From assembly GCA_047975205.1 (NCBI GenBank), contig JBKEDC010000035.1, positions 1-64,000 on the forward strand: DNA of 64,000 bases. Reading direction: 5' to 3'. The DNA comes from JBKEDC01 sp047975205. Lineage in GTDB: Bacteria; Bacteroidota; Bacteroidia; Bacteroidales; Prolixibacteraceae. The translations under genes were made by a program, and so were the position numbers. Shown here piece by piece: positions 8,676 through 17,066 of this stretch (position 1 is the stretch's first letter; each line of letters starts with the position of its first letter). The notes under the pieces were generated by a model. The model was not told the origin of the DNA. It did not search any database and saw nothing but the letters and a program-made list of their open reading frames with translations.

Positions 8676-9340
8676 AACGGAATAACTAAAGTTCCAAAAG
8701 TAATTGTGGCTGCTTGGTTAGAAGCTAGATTCGTGCTAAAATACACGCTGCTGTGATTAAGAGGAGCACGATCTAGATCTCTACGAACGGGGATAATCAG
8801 TGCTGCGGCAACAATAAGAGAAATAAAACTGCTTAACAGATTATATTGTTCCTTGCGAAGTTTAGGAGTAGTCAAGATTAAATTATACATTCTTGCGAAT
8901 AGACAGACTATTAACACCAGTGCAATAGGAGTGAGGATGGTTTGCTTAGTTGTTACTGATGTATAAATACCTCCCAAATCATTCAAATACATTAAGGCTA
9001 ATGCGTTTATTCTACTTCCCCATTCTTGATATAAGCCCATATCAACAATTCCTAATGTAGATAAAAAGATTAGCGCAATAATAGTATAGCATTTAATGGT
9101 GATGGGTACTATTTTATTCGGAATGAAGAAACCAAATGTAAATAACAAGGCAGGCAAAACTGTGAAATAAGCAGCTGCAGAAAAATCCATGATGATACCA
9201 TGACGAAATATACCCCAAATCTCGCTTGCGGGTAAGCCGAAGAATATAGCGTGATTATATGCTAAGAAGAAAACCTTAAATATTAGAAAAAAAATGAGCC
9301 AGAAAGCATAATACTTAACTGTGTTGAATGTTTGCCTCAT
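8672..9340 (-). CDS. LtaS-like protein, N-terminal membrane domain (frameshifted)
   Basis: This 222-residue reading frame has about five hydrophobic segments and matches the membrane part that normally precedes the sulfatase domain in Bacteroidetes LtaS-like proteins. Its last ten residues (TITFGTLVIPL) are out-of-frame sequence: adding one A near 8704 would read AATNYFWNFSYS and join the catalytic domain, giving about 620 residues, the usual family length. The stop and the next ATG overlap as ATGA, which could permit coupled translation of two pieces. Either a real disruption or a sequencing error is possible. Confidence 0.78.
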   Translation of the reverse strand: MRQTFNTVKYYAFWLIFFLIFKVFFLAYNHAIFFGLPASEIWGIFRHGIIMDFSAAAYFTVLPALLFTFGFFIPNKIVPITIKCYTIIALIFLSTLGIVDMGLYQEWGSRINALALMYLNDLGGIYTSVTTKQTILTPIALVLIVCLFARMYNLILTTPKLRKEQYNLLSSFISLIVAAALIIPVRRDLDRAPLNHSSVYFSTNLASNQAATITFGTLVIPL

Positions 9341-9415
9341 AATTACAGATGTTTCATTATAGGATACCGAAATAACGCATAGATATTGATCCCATTTGTT
9401 GAGATATCAGATTGC

Positions 9416-9865
9416 TTATATGCGTGCAAACAGTAAGGCAACCAATAAGCCGAGTGCAGCTCCTGACATTACTTCGACAGGGGAATGTCCTAATAGTTCT
9501 TTAAGCTTCTTATTTGTTTTAAAACCTAAATTTTGCATGAAATCAGAGAAGTTATTTAAAACTCCGGCTTGTTCTCCGGCAGCTCTTCTTACTCCGGTGG
9601 CATCATACATGACCACAATGGCAAAGAGCAGACTGATAGCGTAAGTAGATGAAGTGAAGCCATCGGTTAAACCTATAGATGTAGATAGAGCAACTACACT
9701 GGAGCTATGAGAGCTTGGCCAACCTCCGGAACTGGTGAGAAGTGCATAATTAAACTTCTTATTCTTAATGATATCAATAAGAACCTTAGTTAATTGAGCA
9801 ATAGCCCATGCCGTGAATGCAGCCATGATAGCTTGATTGCTGAATATTTCTTTTAGGGTATTCAT
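9416..9865 (-). CDS. Divergent PAP2 family (DUF212/YuiD-like) membrane protein
   Basis: About 149 residues, with conserved GGWPSSHSSSVVAL, MYDATGVRRAAGEQA and LGHSPVEVMSGA, the signature blocks of the acid phosphatase/vanadium haloperoxidase-related DUF212 family. Several membrane helices are present. Its biochemical activity is unproven; a lipid phosphatase role is suggested only by family name and by its lipid-enzyme neighbours. I chose ATG at 9865. A longer frame from 9916 would translate through the glnS terminator hairpin at 9889-9910, which makes the longer start unlikely. Confidence 0.82.
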   Translation of the reverse strand: MNTLKEIFSNQAIMAAFTAWAIAQLTKVLIDIIKNKKFNYALLTSSGGWPSSHSSSVVALSTSIGLTDGFTSSTYAISLLFAIVVMYDATGVRRAAGEQAGVLNNFSDFMQNLGFKTNKKLKELLGHSPVEVMSGAALGLLVALLFARI

Positions 9866-9888
9866 AGGCTGTCGGGTTAAAAGTGAAA

Positions 9889-9910
9889 GCGGATGCCATA
9901 AAGCATCCGC
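9889..9910 (-). terminator. glnS terminator
   Basis: A perfect 8-bp GC-rich stem (GCGGATGC with GCATCCGC) and a 6-nt loop lies 11 nt beyond the glnS stop. On the minus strand it is followed by TTTCACTTTT, so it is probably an intrinsic terminator. It also argues that the next gene starts at 9865. Confidence 0.7.
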
Positions 9911-9920
9911 CTGCATTAGT

Positions 9921-11618
9921 TTATTTATTTTTAGCTTTAGCCCAGCTATCTCGTAATCCTACGGTTCTATTGAATACTAATTTCTCATCGGTGGAATCAG
10001 AATCAATATTGAAATAACCCAAACGCTCAAATTGGAATGAATCTAAAGCTTTGAAATTCTTCACAAATGGCTCTATATAGCAATTTTCTAAAACCTTTAA
10101 AGACTCCGAATTTAAGAACTCCAAGAAATCTTTATCCTTATGTCCGTCGGGTGTTTCGTCGGCGAATAAGCGGTCGTATAATCTGACCTCCGCTTTAATA
10201 TTTTCGGTAGTTGAAACCCAGTGAAGCGTTGCTTTGACTTTTCTTCCGTCGGGCGACTTGCCACCTTTTGATTCAGGATCATATGTGCAATGCAATTCTA
10301 CTATTTCGCCGTTTTCATCTTTTATTACTTCATTGCAGGTAATAAAATAAGCATAACGAAGACGAACCTCTCTACCCTCTGTTAAGCGGAAAAATTTGCG
10401 AGGTGCATTTTCCATGAAATCTTCGCGCTCGATGTAAATTTCACGAGTGAAAGGTACTTTTCGGGTTCCGGCCTCCGGTTTCTCGGGATTATTAATGGCT
10501 TCTAATTCTTCAACCTGATTTTCAGGATAGTTTGTAATAACTACCTTGAGCGGATTAAGTACACCCATCACGCGCTGAGCATTTTTATTCAAATCTTCGC
10601 GAATACAGTTTTCCAATAAAGCAACATCGGTCGTGCCGTTAACTTTGGTCACGCCAACAATATCGGCAAAGTTCCTGATGGAAGCCGGAGTATAGCCTCG
10701 TCTGCGTAAGCCGCTCACGGTAGGCATACGAGGATCATCCCAGCCCTTAACATAGTTTTCTTTCACCAATTGAAGCAACTTCCTTTTGCTCATTACGGTG
10801 TAATTTAAATTCAGACGCGAGAATTCGTATTGATAAGGACGATATTCATCAGATTTTAGTTCATCAACCATCCAGTCGTATAGCGGACGGTGAACATCGA
10901 ATTCCAATGTGCAGATAGAATGTGTAATGCCTTCAAAATAATCACATTGTCCGTGAGCAAAGTCATACATCGGATAGATGCACCACTTATCGCCTGTTCG
11001 ATGATGATGAGCTTTCATGATACGATAAATAATAGGATCGCGCATGTGCATGTTTGGTGATGCCATATTGATTTTTGCACGTAACACACATTCTCCTTCA
11101 TCAAACTTTCCATCTCTCATTTCGGTGAAAAGTGCTAAGTTTTCTTCGGCACTAGTGTTGTGATAAGGGCTATCGATTCCGGCAGTATTTGGGGTGCCTT
11201 TCTGTTTGCTGATTTCTTCAGCATTTTGAAAATCGACATAAGCTTTACCTTCTTTAATTAGCTTGATAGCAAATTCATAAAGCTTTTCAAAGTGATCGGA
11301 AGCATAGAATAAACGATTGCCCCAGTCGAAACCCAGCCAACGCACATCTTCCATGATAGAATCTACATATTCCGTATCTTCTTTAGATGGGTTGGTATCG
11401 TCAAATCGAAGATTGGTTATCCCGTTGAATTTCTTGGCAGTCCCAAAATTTAAGCATATCGATTTAGCATGACCGATATGCAGATATCCGTTAGGTTCGG
11501 GTGGAAAGCGCGTATGTATCTGTTTTACTTTCTCATTTTTTAAATCTTCTTCAACAATTTGGTGGATGAAGTTTTTTCTTTTTTCAGCCACTTCTTTTTC
11601 GGGAGTGTTGTCGCTCAT
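9921..11618 (-). CDS. glnS: Glutaminyl-tRNA synthetase
   Basis: This 565-residue class I aminoacyl-tRNA synthetase charges tRNA-Gln directly. It has FPPEPNGYLHIGHAKS (about 39-54), the HIGH-type ATP motif with the PPEPNGY variant typical of GlnRS, and VMSKRKL, the KMSKS-type loop. The C-terminal half is the two-barrel anticodon-binding region. A -7-like element TATTTTTG lies upstream on the minus strand (11656-11663). glnS and folB diverge here. GlnRS in a Bacteroidetes genome is expected. Confidence 0.96.
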   Translation of the reverse strand: MSDNTPEKEVAEKRKNFIHQIVEEDLKNEKVKQIHTRFPPEPNGYLHIGHAKSICLNFGTAKKFNGITNLRFDDTNPSKEDTEYVDSIMEDVRWLGFDWGNRLFYASDHFEKLYEFAIKLIKEGKAYVDFQNAEEISKQKGTPNTAGIDSPYHNTSAEENLALFTEMRDGKFDEGECVLRAKINMASPNMHMRDPIIYRIMKAHHHRTGDKWCIYPMYDFAHGQCDYFEGITHSICTLEFDVHRPLYDWMVDELKSDEYRPYQYEFSRLNLNYTVMSKRKLLQLVKENYVKGWDDPRMPTVSGLRRRGYTPASIRNFADIVGVTKVNGTTDVALLENCIREDLNKNAQRVMGVLNPLKVVITNYPENQVEELEAINNPEKPEAGTRKVPFTREIYIEREDFMENAPRKFFRLTEGREVRLRYAYFITCNEVIKDENGEIVELHCTYDPESKGGKSPDGRKVKATLHWVSTTENIKAEVRLYDRLFADETPDGHKDKDFLEFLNSESLKVLENCYIEPFVKNFKALDSFQFERLGYFNIDSDSTDEKLVFNRTVGLRDSWAKAKNK

Positions 11619-11708
11619 ATCTATATTGTCGTTTTTTTATCGCTATTAAAGAAGGCAAAAATATAAAATCATTTGGCAAAAAATGCATTCAAACTGTTTC
11701 AGAACTGT

Positions 11709-11716
11709 TATTTTTG
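11709..11716 (+). promoter_or_regulatory. folB -7 element
   Basis: TATTTTTG matches the Bacteroidetes -7 consensus TAnnTTTG and lies 18 nt before the ATG at 11735. No clear -33 element was found. The element covers a possible upstream TTG start (11714), which argues for the ATG start. Confidence 0.45.
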
Positions 11717-11734
11717 CGGTTATATTCAATAATT

Positions 11735-12097
11735 ATGGGAACAATAGAATTAAAAGATATGCTTTTCTATGCTCGACATGGGCATTTCGAAGTAGAAAAT
11801 AAGGTGGGCGGACGATTTATGGTGCAGGCTAAGATTGATGTTGACTGCCGAAAAGCAGGAGAAACTGATAATCTAGACGATGCATTGAATTATCAATTAG
11901 CATATGATGCAGTAAAACGTGAAATGGGCATTACTTCCGCTCTATTGGAACACCTGTGTGCAAGAATACTTAATGCGTTGCTAGCCTTACCGAAAGTAGA
12001 TGCAGCTTGGGTGAAAGTAGAAAAACTCAATCCGCCTATGGGGGGGGAAATGGCGAGTGTGAGCGTGCAGATGTCGAGAAATCGAAGTGAAGTGTAA
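11735..12097 (+). CDS. folB: Dihydroneopterin aldolase
   Basis: This is a 120-residue protein of the FolB family, the normal length. It cleaves 7,8-dihydroneopterin to 6-hydroxymethyl-dihydropterin in folate synthesis. MLFYARHGHFEVE near the N-terminus is the conserved FolB start, and VKVEKLNPPMGGEMASVSV carries the conserved Lys and Pro of the C-terminal strand. ATG at 11735 was chosen over TTG at 11714 because the latter lies inside a likely promoter. It is monocistronic, between glnS (divergent) and tRNA-Cys. Confidence 0.88.
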   Translation: MGTIELKDMLFYARHGHFEVENKVGGRFMVQAKIDVDCRKAGETDNLDDALNYQLAYDAVKREMGITSALLEHLCARILNALLALPKVDAAWVKVEKLNPPMGGEMASVSVQMSRNRSEV

Positions 12098-12186
12098 TTG
12101 TTTGCCGGCAGACAAGTTGAGTAATAATGTTGTAGGCTTTGCTTACGAGTTTTCTACGGTTGAATCTAAAAAATATGCTTTCCTAA

Positions 12187-12217
12187 TTTGCGTGAAATAA
12201 AATAAGCACTATATTTG
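12187..12217 (+). promoter_or_regulatory. tRNA-Cys promoter
   Basis: TTTG at 12187-12190 and TATATTTG at 12210-12217 are separated by exactly 19 nt, a perfect match to the Bacteroidetes sigma-A promoter (TTTG, N19-21, TAnnTTTG). The tRNA starts 19 nt further on. The -7 region ACTATATTTGCAA is nearly identical to that of tRNA-His at 60.5 kb. Confidence 0.85.
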
Positions 12218-12236
12218 CAACCGATTTAAATAAAAA

Positions 12237-12307
12237 GGTCGGTTGGCCGAGTGGCTAGGCAGCGGTCTGCAAAACCGTCCACGGCGGTTCGAATCCGCCA
12301 CTGACCT
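12237..12307 (+). tRNA. tRNA-Cys (GCA)
   Basis: A 71-nt cloverleaf. The acceptor stem GGTCGGT pairs with ACTGACC, the anticodon loop CTGCAAA carries GCA, and GGTTCGAATCC forms the T-loop. The discriminator base is U73, as required for cysteine identity. CCA is not encoded. Confidence 0.96.
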
Positions 12308-12311
12308 CAAA

Positions 12312-12340
12312 AAGCTATCAACAGAGTTGGTAGCTTTTTT
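12312..12340 (+). terminator. tRNA-Cys terminator
   Basis: An 11-bp stem (12312-12322 with 12326-12336, one G-U pair) with a 3-nt loop runs into a T-tract just 5 nt after the tRNA. Confidence 0.85.
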
Positions 12341-12341
12341 T

Positions 12342-13124
12342 ATACCTTTCATTTAAGAAAATAGACTATTTGATGTTGCTTTCAAAAGCTGATGAATGCT
12401 ATTTTTGCTTCTTTTTTATGTTCATAATAAGCTGGATTTATCCATTTTGCAGCTATTCTTCAGCAATAAAAGGCTGAAATTATTATCTTCATTGCTTTTC
12501 CTTGTTGAGAATTGTTAATCAGAGTATAATGTATGGGATTTCGTGGGTGATAAAAGCGTAAAAAACAATGGGATTAGTCCATTCCTTATTTAGATAATAA
12601 CTGTAAGTGTGTGTTAGTTTGTTGATTTTCAGTTGATGGCATTCTTTATGTGTCTTTTAAAGAGAAAGCTTGTCTCGCTATTCTTAATGGCGAATCCAGA
12701 GGAAATCGATAAAGAATAAAGACCTTGAATTTGGTTGAATTGTCAGGATATTTCATGAAGTAAAATGATAAGTATCTTACAGCTCCGGGCTACAAATGCT
12801 TTATTCGGTCACTTTCACCCACCAATACCCTTGTTGTGCTACTTTAGTCTTTTGCTTAACGTACTGTTTGTATTTGTTAACTTATTGGAATATAAATAAT
12901 TAATGTATTTATTTTAAAATGAATATTACTTGTTTATTTTTTTAGTAAACCTAATGCTCAAATTTATTGCTTTTTTAAGTTTATAGTTGCTGAATATTTT
13001 CTTTGAACAGTCTATTCTTGCTTTTGTATTATTGTTAAGTAGTTGATTATTATGTTATTGTAATTTTGTATAAATAATAGCAATAAGAGTTATAAACATG
13101 ATGTTAATAAGTTGTTGAAAACTT
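12342..13124 (+). other. Gene-free stretch before the dcw operon
   Basis: About 780 nt without a supported gene, AT-rich towards the right. A TAATTTTG at 13061-13068 fits a -7 element, but no correctly spaced -33 was found. I recognise no structured RNA family. It may hold the distal promoter and a long leader of the division operon or an unrecognised small RNA. Confidence 0.4.
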
Positions 13125-13164
13125 TTAGTGGTAGAAAGTGACTTAAAGTGGAATAAAGTGGGTC
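13125..13164 (+). promoter_or_regulatory. MraZ operator (four boxes)
   Basis: Four GTG[G/A] cores start at 13128, 13138, 13148 and 13158, exactly 10 bp apart. The last three read AAAGTGACTT, AAAGTGGAAT and AAAGTGGGTC. This fits the described MraZ box pattern AAAGTG[T/G]N3 repeated once per helical turn. It lies about 58-94 nt before mraZ. A poor -7-like TATTTTTA at 13182-13189 follows. Autoregulation of the operon by MraZ is inferred from known systems. Confidence 0.8.
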
Positions 13165-13221
13165 AGTTTTGTTTTTTAATGTATTTTTACCTCTTGAAAT
13201 AATAGGTTCAATATTGTGATT

Positions 13222-13680
13222 ATGAATTTCTCAGCGGAAAAAACAGCAACATTCGACGAAAAAGGTCGTGTAGTTCTTCCTGCCGATTACAAAAACGGTA
13301 TGGGGGGAGCTGTGCCCGGCGGTCAGTTGGCTGTTGAGTTAGATCCCTATGAGAAATGCATCAATATTTATCCGATGGAAGCTTGGGAGAAGCGAGTGGC
13401 ATTAATTACCTCGAAACTTAATCCCAATAATCCGCGAGATAGTCGATTGTTAGACATGTTTTACCGCATGTTTAAAATTTTGCAAGTTCCTGTGAGTTGT
13501 AGAATGAATTTCCCTAATAACTTTTTAGAGAAAGTGAATATTACTCGTGAAGTAGTATTTGTGGGACAAGGCGAAAGAATACGCTTATGGGATGTGCAAG
13601 TATATGACGAGTATATTAATTCGATGGGCGATTATGCAGAACTTTTTGGACAAGCCTTTGGCGGGAGCGAAGAAATATAA
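13222..13680 (+). CDS. mraZ: Transcriptional regulator MraZ
   Basis: About 152 residues with two SpoVT-AbrB-like domains. DEKGRVVLPADYK near residue 12 is the first, and the second half (after NPRDSRLLDMF) contains the repeated fold. MraZ forms ring-shaped oligomers that bind tandem boxes upstream of the dcw cluster and modulate it; four such boxes are present at 13125-13164. I prefer ATG at 13222; an in-frame GTG at 13216 is the alternative. The stop overlaps the rsmH start (TAATG). Confidence 0.9.
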   Translation: MNFSAEKTATFDEKGRVVLPADYKNGMGGAVPGGQLAVELDPYEKCINIYPMEAWEKRVALITSKLNPNNPRDSRLLDMFYRMFKILQVPVSCRMNFPNNFLEKVNITREVVFVGQGERIRLWDVQVYDEYINSMGDYAELFGQAFGGSEEI

Positions 13681-14582
13681 TGAATGAAGAATACCACATA
13701 CCTGTGTTACGGCAGGATAGTATTGACGGGCTTAATATAAAACCTGACGGTAAATATGTAGATGTGACTTTCGGCGGCGGAGGTCATTCGTCGTTAATAT
13801 TAGAGTCTTTAACGAAAGGAACTCTATATGCTTTCGATCAGGATGTTGATGCCGTGAAAAACACTTTCGTTGATGAACGATTCGTGTTTTTTCGTCACAA
13901 CTTTAAATACATGCGTAACTTCTTAAAATATGAAGGTGTAGAAAAGATTGACGGCATTTTGGCCGACTTGGGCGTTTCTTCTCACGATTTTGATGTGGCA
14001 GAACGAGGCTTTTCTTTTCGTTTTGATGGCGATTTGGATATGCGCATGAACAGAAGTGCTGCCAAAACAGCCGCCGATTTAGTTAATGAAATGAGCGATG
14101 AGGATTTAGCTAAAATGTTTCGCCAATATGGTGAAGTAGAAAATGCTTGGAAGTTGTCGCAGCAGATATGTAAAGCTAGGAAAGAGAAATCGATTAAAAC
14201 CATTGCCGATTTTAAAACAGCCATAGAGCCGTGTATTATAAAAAAGAGTGAAACTAAATATTTGGCCAAGGTTTTTCAAGCTTTGCGTATAGAAACAAAT
14301 GGAGAGTTAGATGTGCTGAAATCCTTTTTAGAACAAAGTGTAGCACTGTTGAATCCAGGAGGAAGGTTGGTTGTAATTACCTATCATTCGCTGGAAGACC
14401 GTTTGGTAAAGAATTTCATTAAGGCAGGAAACTTCGAAGGAAAACAAGAAGTTGATTTCTTTGGAAATGTGCAAAATGAGTTGAAAGCCATAAACAGAAA
14501 GGTAATTATACCAACGGAAGAGGAAATAAAACGTAATCCGAGGGCTAGAAGTGCTAAGTTAAGAATAGCAGAAAAAAAATAA
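13680..14582 (+). CDS. rsmH: 16S rRNA m4C1402 methyltransferase RsmH
   Basis: RsmH (MraW) methylates N4 of C1402 in 16S rRNA using SAM. The 300-residue protein has the SAM-binding block DVTFGGGGHS near residue 28, ILADLGVSSHDFD near 93, and the C-terminal YHSLEDRLVK motif. It overlaps the mraZ stop by one base, consistent with the mraZ-rsmH pair that opens most dcw clusters. Confidence 0.96.
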   Translation: MNEEYHIPVLRQDSIDGLNIKPDGKYVDVTFGGGGHSSLILESLTKGTLYAFDQDVDAVKNTFVDERFVFFRHNFKYMRNFLKYEGVEKIDGILADLGVSSHDFDVAERGFSFRFDGDLDMRMNRSAAKTAADLVNEMSDEDLAKMFRQYGEVENAWKLSQQICKARKEKSIKTIADFKTAIEPCIIKKSETKYLAKVFQALRIETNGELDVLKSFLEQSVALLNPGGRLVVITYHSLEDRLVKNFIKAGNFEGKQEVDFFGNVQNELKAINRKVIIPTEEEIKRNPRARSAKLRIAEKK

Positions 14583-14586
14583 TGTT

Positions 14587-14928
14587 ATGGCAACGGGGAA
14601 GGCTAGAAATACATTTAAATCATTCCTGTCGGGAAGTATATTGGTGCGCCAATCGGCATTGAGCAGAATGGGTTATGTTGCGTATATAGCTGTATTGCTC
14701 TTGTTTGTTGTAGCTCATAGATATGCTTCAGAAAAAACATTAAGAGAAATAGATGAAGTACAGAAATCAATAAAAGAATATAGAGCATCGTCCATATCTT
14801 ATGAAGCTGAACTGATGCGAATAAACCGCCCTTCGTTGATTAACGAAAAGGTGAAGGCTAAGGGGATGGAAATACATGATCCTACGGAGCCTCCGAGAGA
14901 ATTGAGAGTTAATAAGATAGAAGAATAG
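14587..14928 (+). CDS. ftsL: FtsL-like division protein
   Basis: A 113-residue bitopic membrane protein: short basic cytoplasmic part, one TM segment at about 32-48 (YIAVLLLFVVAHRYA), then a periplasmic coiled coil with heptad-like pattern (about 50-85). Sequence is not conserved in FtsL, so the call rests on size, topology and position between rsmH and ftsI. FtsL recruits FtsQ/FtsB and activates the FtsWI synthase at the septum. Confidence 0.8.
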   Translation: MATGKARNTFKSFLSGSILVRQSALSRMGYVAYIAVLLLFVVAHRYASEKTLREIDEVQKSIKEYRASSISYEAELMRINRPSLINEKVKAKGMEIHDPTEPPRELRVNKIEE

Positions 14929-14934
14929 ATAACG

Positions 14935-17064
14935 ATGATTAGTAAACGCTCCATATCAGCACGTTTTTTTCTTTTCTACGTTTTGTTTGTAGTAATGGCA
15001 TTTCTTATCATTTATAAGATTGTTTACATTCAGCAAATCGATACGGCAGATGTTGCCAAGTTGAAAAAGAAATTAAACAATGAAACACGTGTGCTGGAAG
15101 CCAATCGGGGCAATTTGTGTGCTGACGACGGTAGTTTGTTGGCAACATCTATTCCTTATTTCTCTTTACGATTTGATTTGAAAGCAGAAGGAGTGTTGAA
15201 GCATTATCATGAATATGCCGATGCTTTTTCTTTAGAAGTAGCTAAATATTTCGGTATATCTAAATCAGCATTTAAACGGAGGTTAGATGAAGGATTCCGA
15301 AAAGGAAATAGGTGGTTTTTAATTTATCCGAAACGCGTAGATTATAACACTTTGCAAGGATTTAAGGAGTTGAGCACAATGGCTTTCGGTAAAATGGGAA
15401 GCGGCTTTACTCCTCAGCAAGAAAATAAACGTTTTATGCCCCACGGTGATATGGCAAGTAGAACAATCGGCACCTTGAATAAAGGGGCTTATGGCGGTGT
15501 GCATGGAAATATAGGTTATTCGGGTATTGAAGGGATGATGCAAACTTATCTTGCCGGGTCTGATGGCTTGGCATATATGCGCAACTATTCGGGAAGATGG
15601 TTGCCCAGAGTGGTGAAGAAACCACAAGATGGGAAGGATGTTATCACCACAATAAATGTGAGTTTGCAAGATTTTACGGAAAATGCACTAACAGCACAAT
15701 TAGAAAAGTCTAGAGCTGAATGGGGAGCTGCCGTAGTTATGGAAGTAGCAACAGGCGATGTGAAAGCAATTGCTAATGTAGGAAGAAAGAAAGATGGCAC
15801 TTACGGAGAAGTATATAACTATGCAATTGGTCACCAAGGTTGTGCAGAACCGGGCTCTACATTTAAATTAATGTCGCTCATGGCTGCACTTGATGATGGC
15901 AAGATTGATACTACCGATGTGTTTGATACCGGCATCGGACGTTGGTCATATAAAGGACAAACTATTTATGACAGTGATTATGGTCATGGAGGCCATGGAA
16001 AAATAAATGTGAAACAGATATTAGAATATTCATCGAATATAGGTACGGCTAAAGCCATTACGCAGAGTTATGAGGGGAATGAAGAAGCGTTTATTGACAG
16101 GTTATACAGCTTCGGTTTGAATCGTAAGTTAGATTTAGGTTTTGCCGGAGAAGGAAAACCTTATATAAAGTATCCCACCGATTCTAATTGGTGGGGACCA
16201 TCACTGGCATGGATATCATATGGTTATGAGATTGAACTTACACCAATGCAAACGCTGACTTTTTATAATGGAGTGGCTAATAACGGGCGAATGATGAAAC
16301 CGCGTTTTGTGAAAGAAATACGCACAAATGGAACGAGCACTCGCCGGTTTGAACCCGAGGTGTTGAACCCGGCATTATGCTCAGAATCAACTTTGCGAAA
16401 AGTAAGAGCCATGCTTCGCGGAGTATGCGTGGAGGGCACAGGTAAGGCTTTACAACGCAGTTTGCCTATACCGATTGCAGGAAAAACCGGAACGGCGCAG
16501 GTGGCTTATGGCGATGCCGGATATGGACATAAAACCGGACATAAGAGATATCAGGCATCGTTTGCCGGATATTTTCCGGCTGATAATCCGAAATATTCTA
16601 TGATTGTGGTGGTGTTAGACCCTAAAGGTTCTTTTTATGGCGGTTCAGTGGCAGGACCCGTATTTAGAGAAATAGCCTTAAAGGTATATTCTATGATGAT
16701 GACGCCGATTGAAGATGATGAGCAGGCAAAAACAAATGATGTTCAGTTGGCAGAAAATGGTTTTGCCTCTGATGTTAAGGAAGTTGCCAACGGTTTAAAA
16801 TTGGCAGAGATAGAACAAAAAAGCATGCAATCAGGGCAAGTCAGCTTAGGTATGGCAGGAGGAAAAACAACCGTTTCCAATATTGCCGAAGGCAAAATGG
16901 AGGTGCCCGATGTGGTGGGCATGACCGCCGGTGATGCATTATATTTATTAGAATCAAAAGGCTTGCGCGTTCATTTCTCCGGCTTCGGAAAAGTGCAAAC
17001 GCAATCATTAGAAGCAGGGACAGCATATAAAGAAGGGCAAATTATTAATCTTAAATTAGGCTAG
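14935..17064 (+). CDS. ftsI: Septal transpeptidase FtsI (PBP) with PASTA domain
   Basis: A class B penicillin-binding protein of 709 residues that cross-links septal peptidoglycan. One N-terminal TM helix (about 10-28) anchors a dimerisation domain (about 50-220) and the transpeptidase domain. The catalytic motifs are S308-T-F-K311, S366-S-N368 and K517-T-G-T520. The last 55 residues (about 655-709, VPDVVGMTAGDAL) form one PASTA domain, usual in Bacteroidetes but absent from E. coli FtsI. It starts 6 nt after ftsL and its last stop base is shared with a possible murE GTG start. Confidence 0.95.
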   Translation: MISKRSISARFFLFYVLFVVMAFLIIYKIVYIQQIDTADVAKLKKKLNNETRVLEANRGNLCADDGSLLATSIPYFSLRFDLKAEGVLKHYHEYADAFSLEVAKYFGISKSAFKRRLDEGFRKGNRWFLIYPKRVDYNTLQGFKELSTMAFGKMGSGFTPQQENKRFMPHGDMASRTIGTLNKGAYGGVHGNIGYSGIEGMMQTYLAGSDGLAYMRNYSGRWLPRVVKKPQDGKDVITTINVSLQDFTENALTAQLEKSRAEWGAAVVMEVATGDVKAIANVGRKKDGTYGEVYNYAIGHQGCAEPGSTFKLMSLMAALDDGKIDTTDVFDTGIGRWSYKGQTIYDSDYGHGGHGKINVKQILEYSSNIGTAKAITQSYEGNEEAFIDRLYSFGLNRKLDLGFAGEGKPYIKYPTDSNWWGPSLAWISYGYEIELTPMQTLTFYNGVANNGRMMKPRFVKEIRTNGTSTRRFEPEVLNPALCSESTLRKVRAMLRGVCVEGTGKALQRSLPIPIAGKTGTAQVAYGDAGYGHKTGHKRYQASFAGYFPADNPKYSMIVVVLDPKGSFYGGSVAGPVFREIALKVYSMMMTPIEDDEQAKTNDVQLAENGFASDVKEVANGLKLAEIEQKSMQSGQVSLGMAGGKTTVSNIAEGKMEVPDVVGMTAGDALYLLESKGLRVHFSGFGKVQTQSLEAGTAYKEGQIINLKLG

Positions 17065-17066
17065 TG

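Noticed and set aside
8690..8720. Programmed frameshift in the LtaS-like gene
   Set aside because: No X-XXY-YYZ slippery heptamer or following structure is seen; an indel explains it better.
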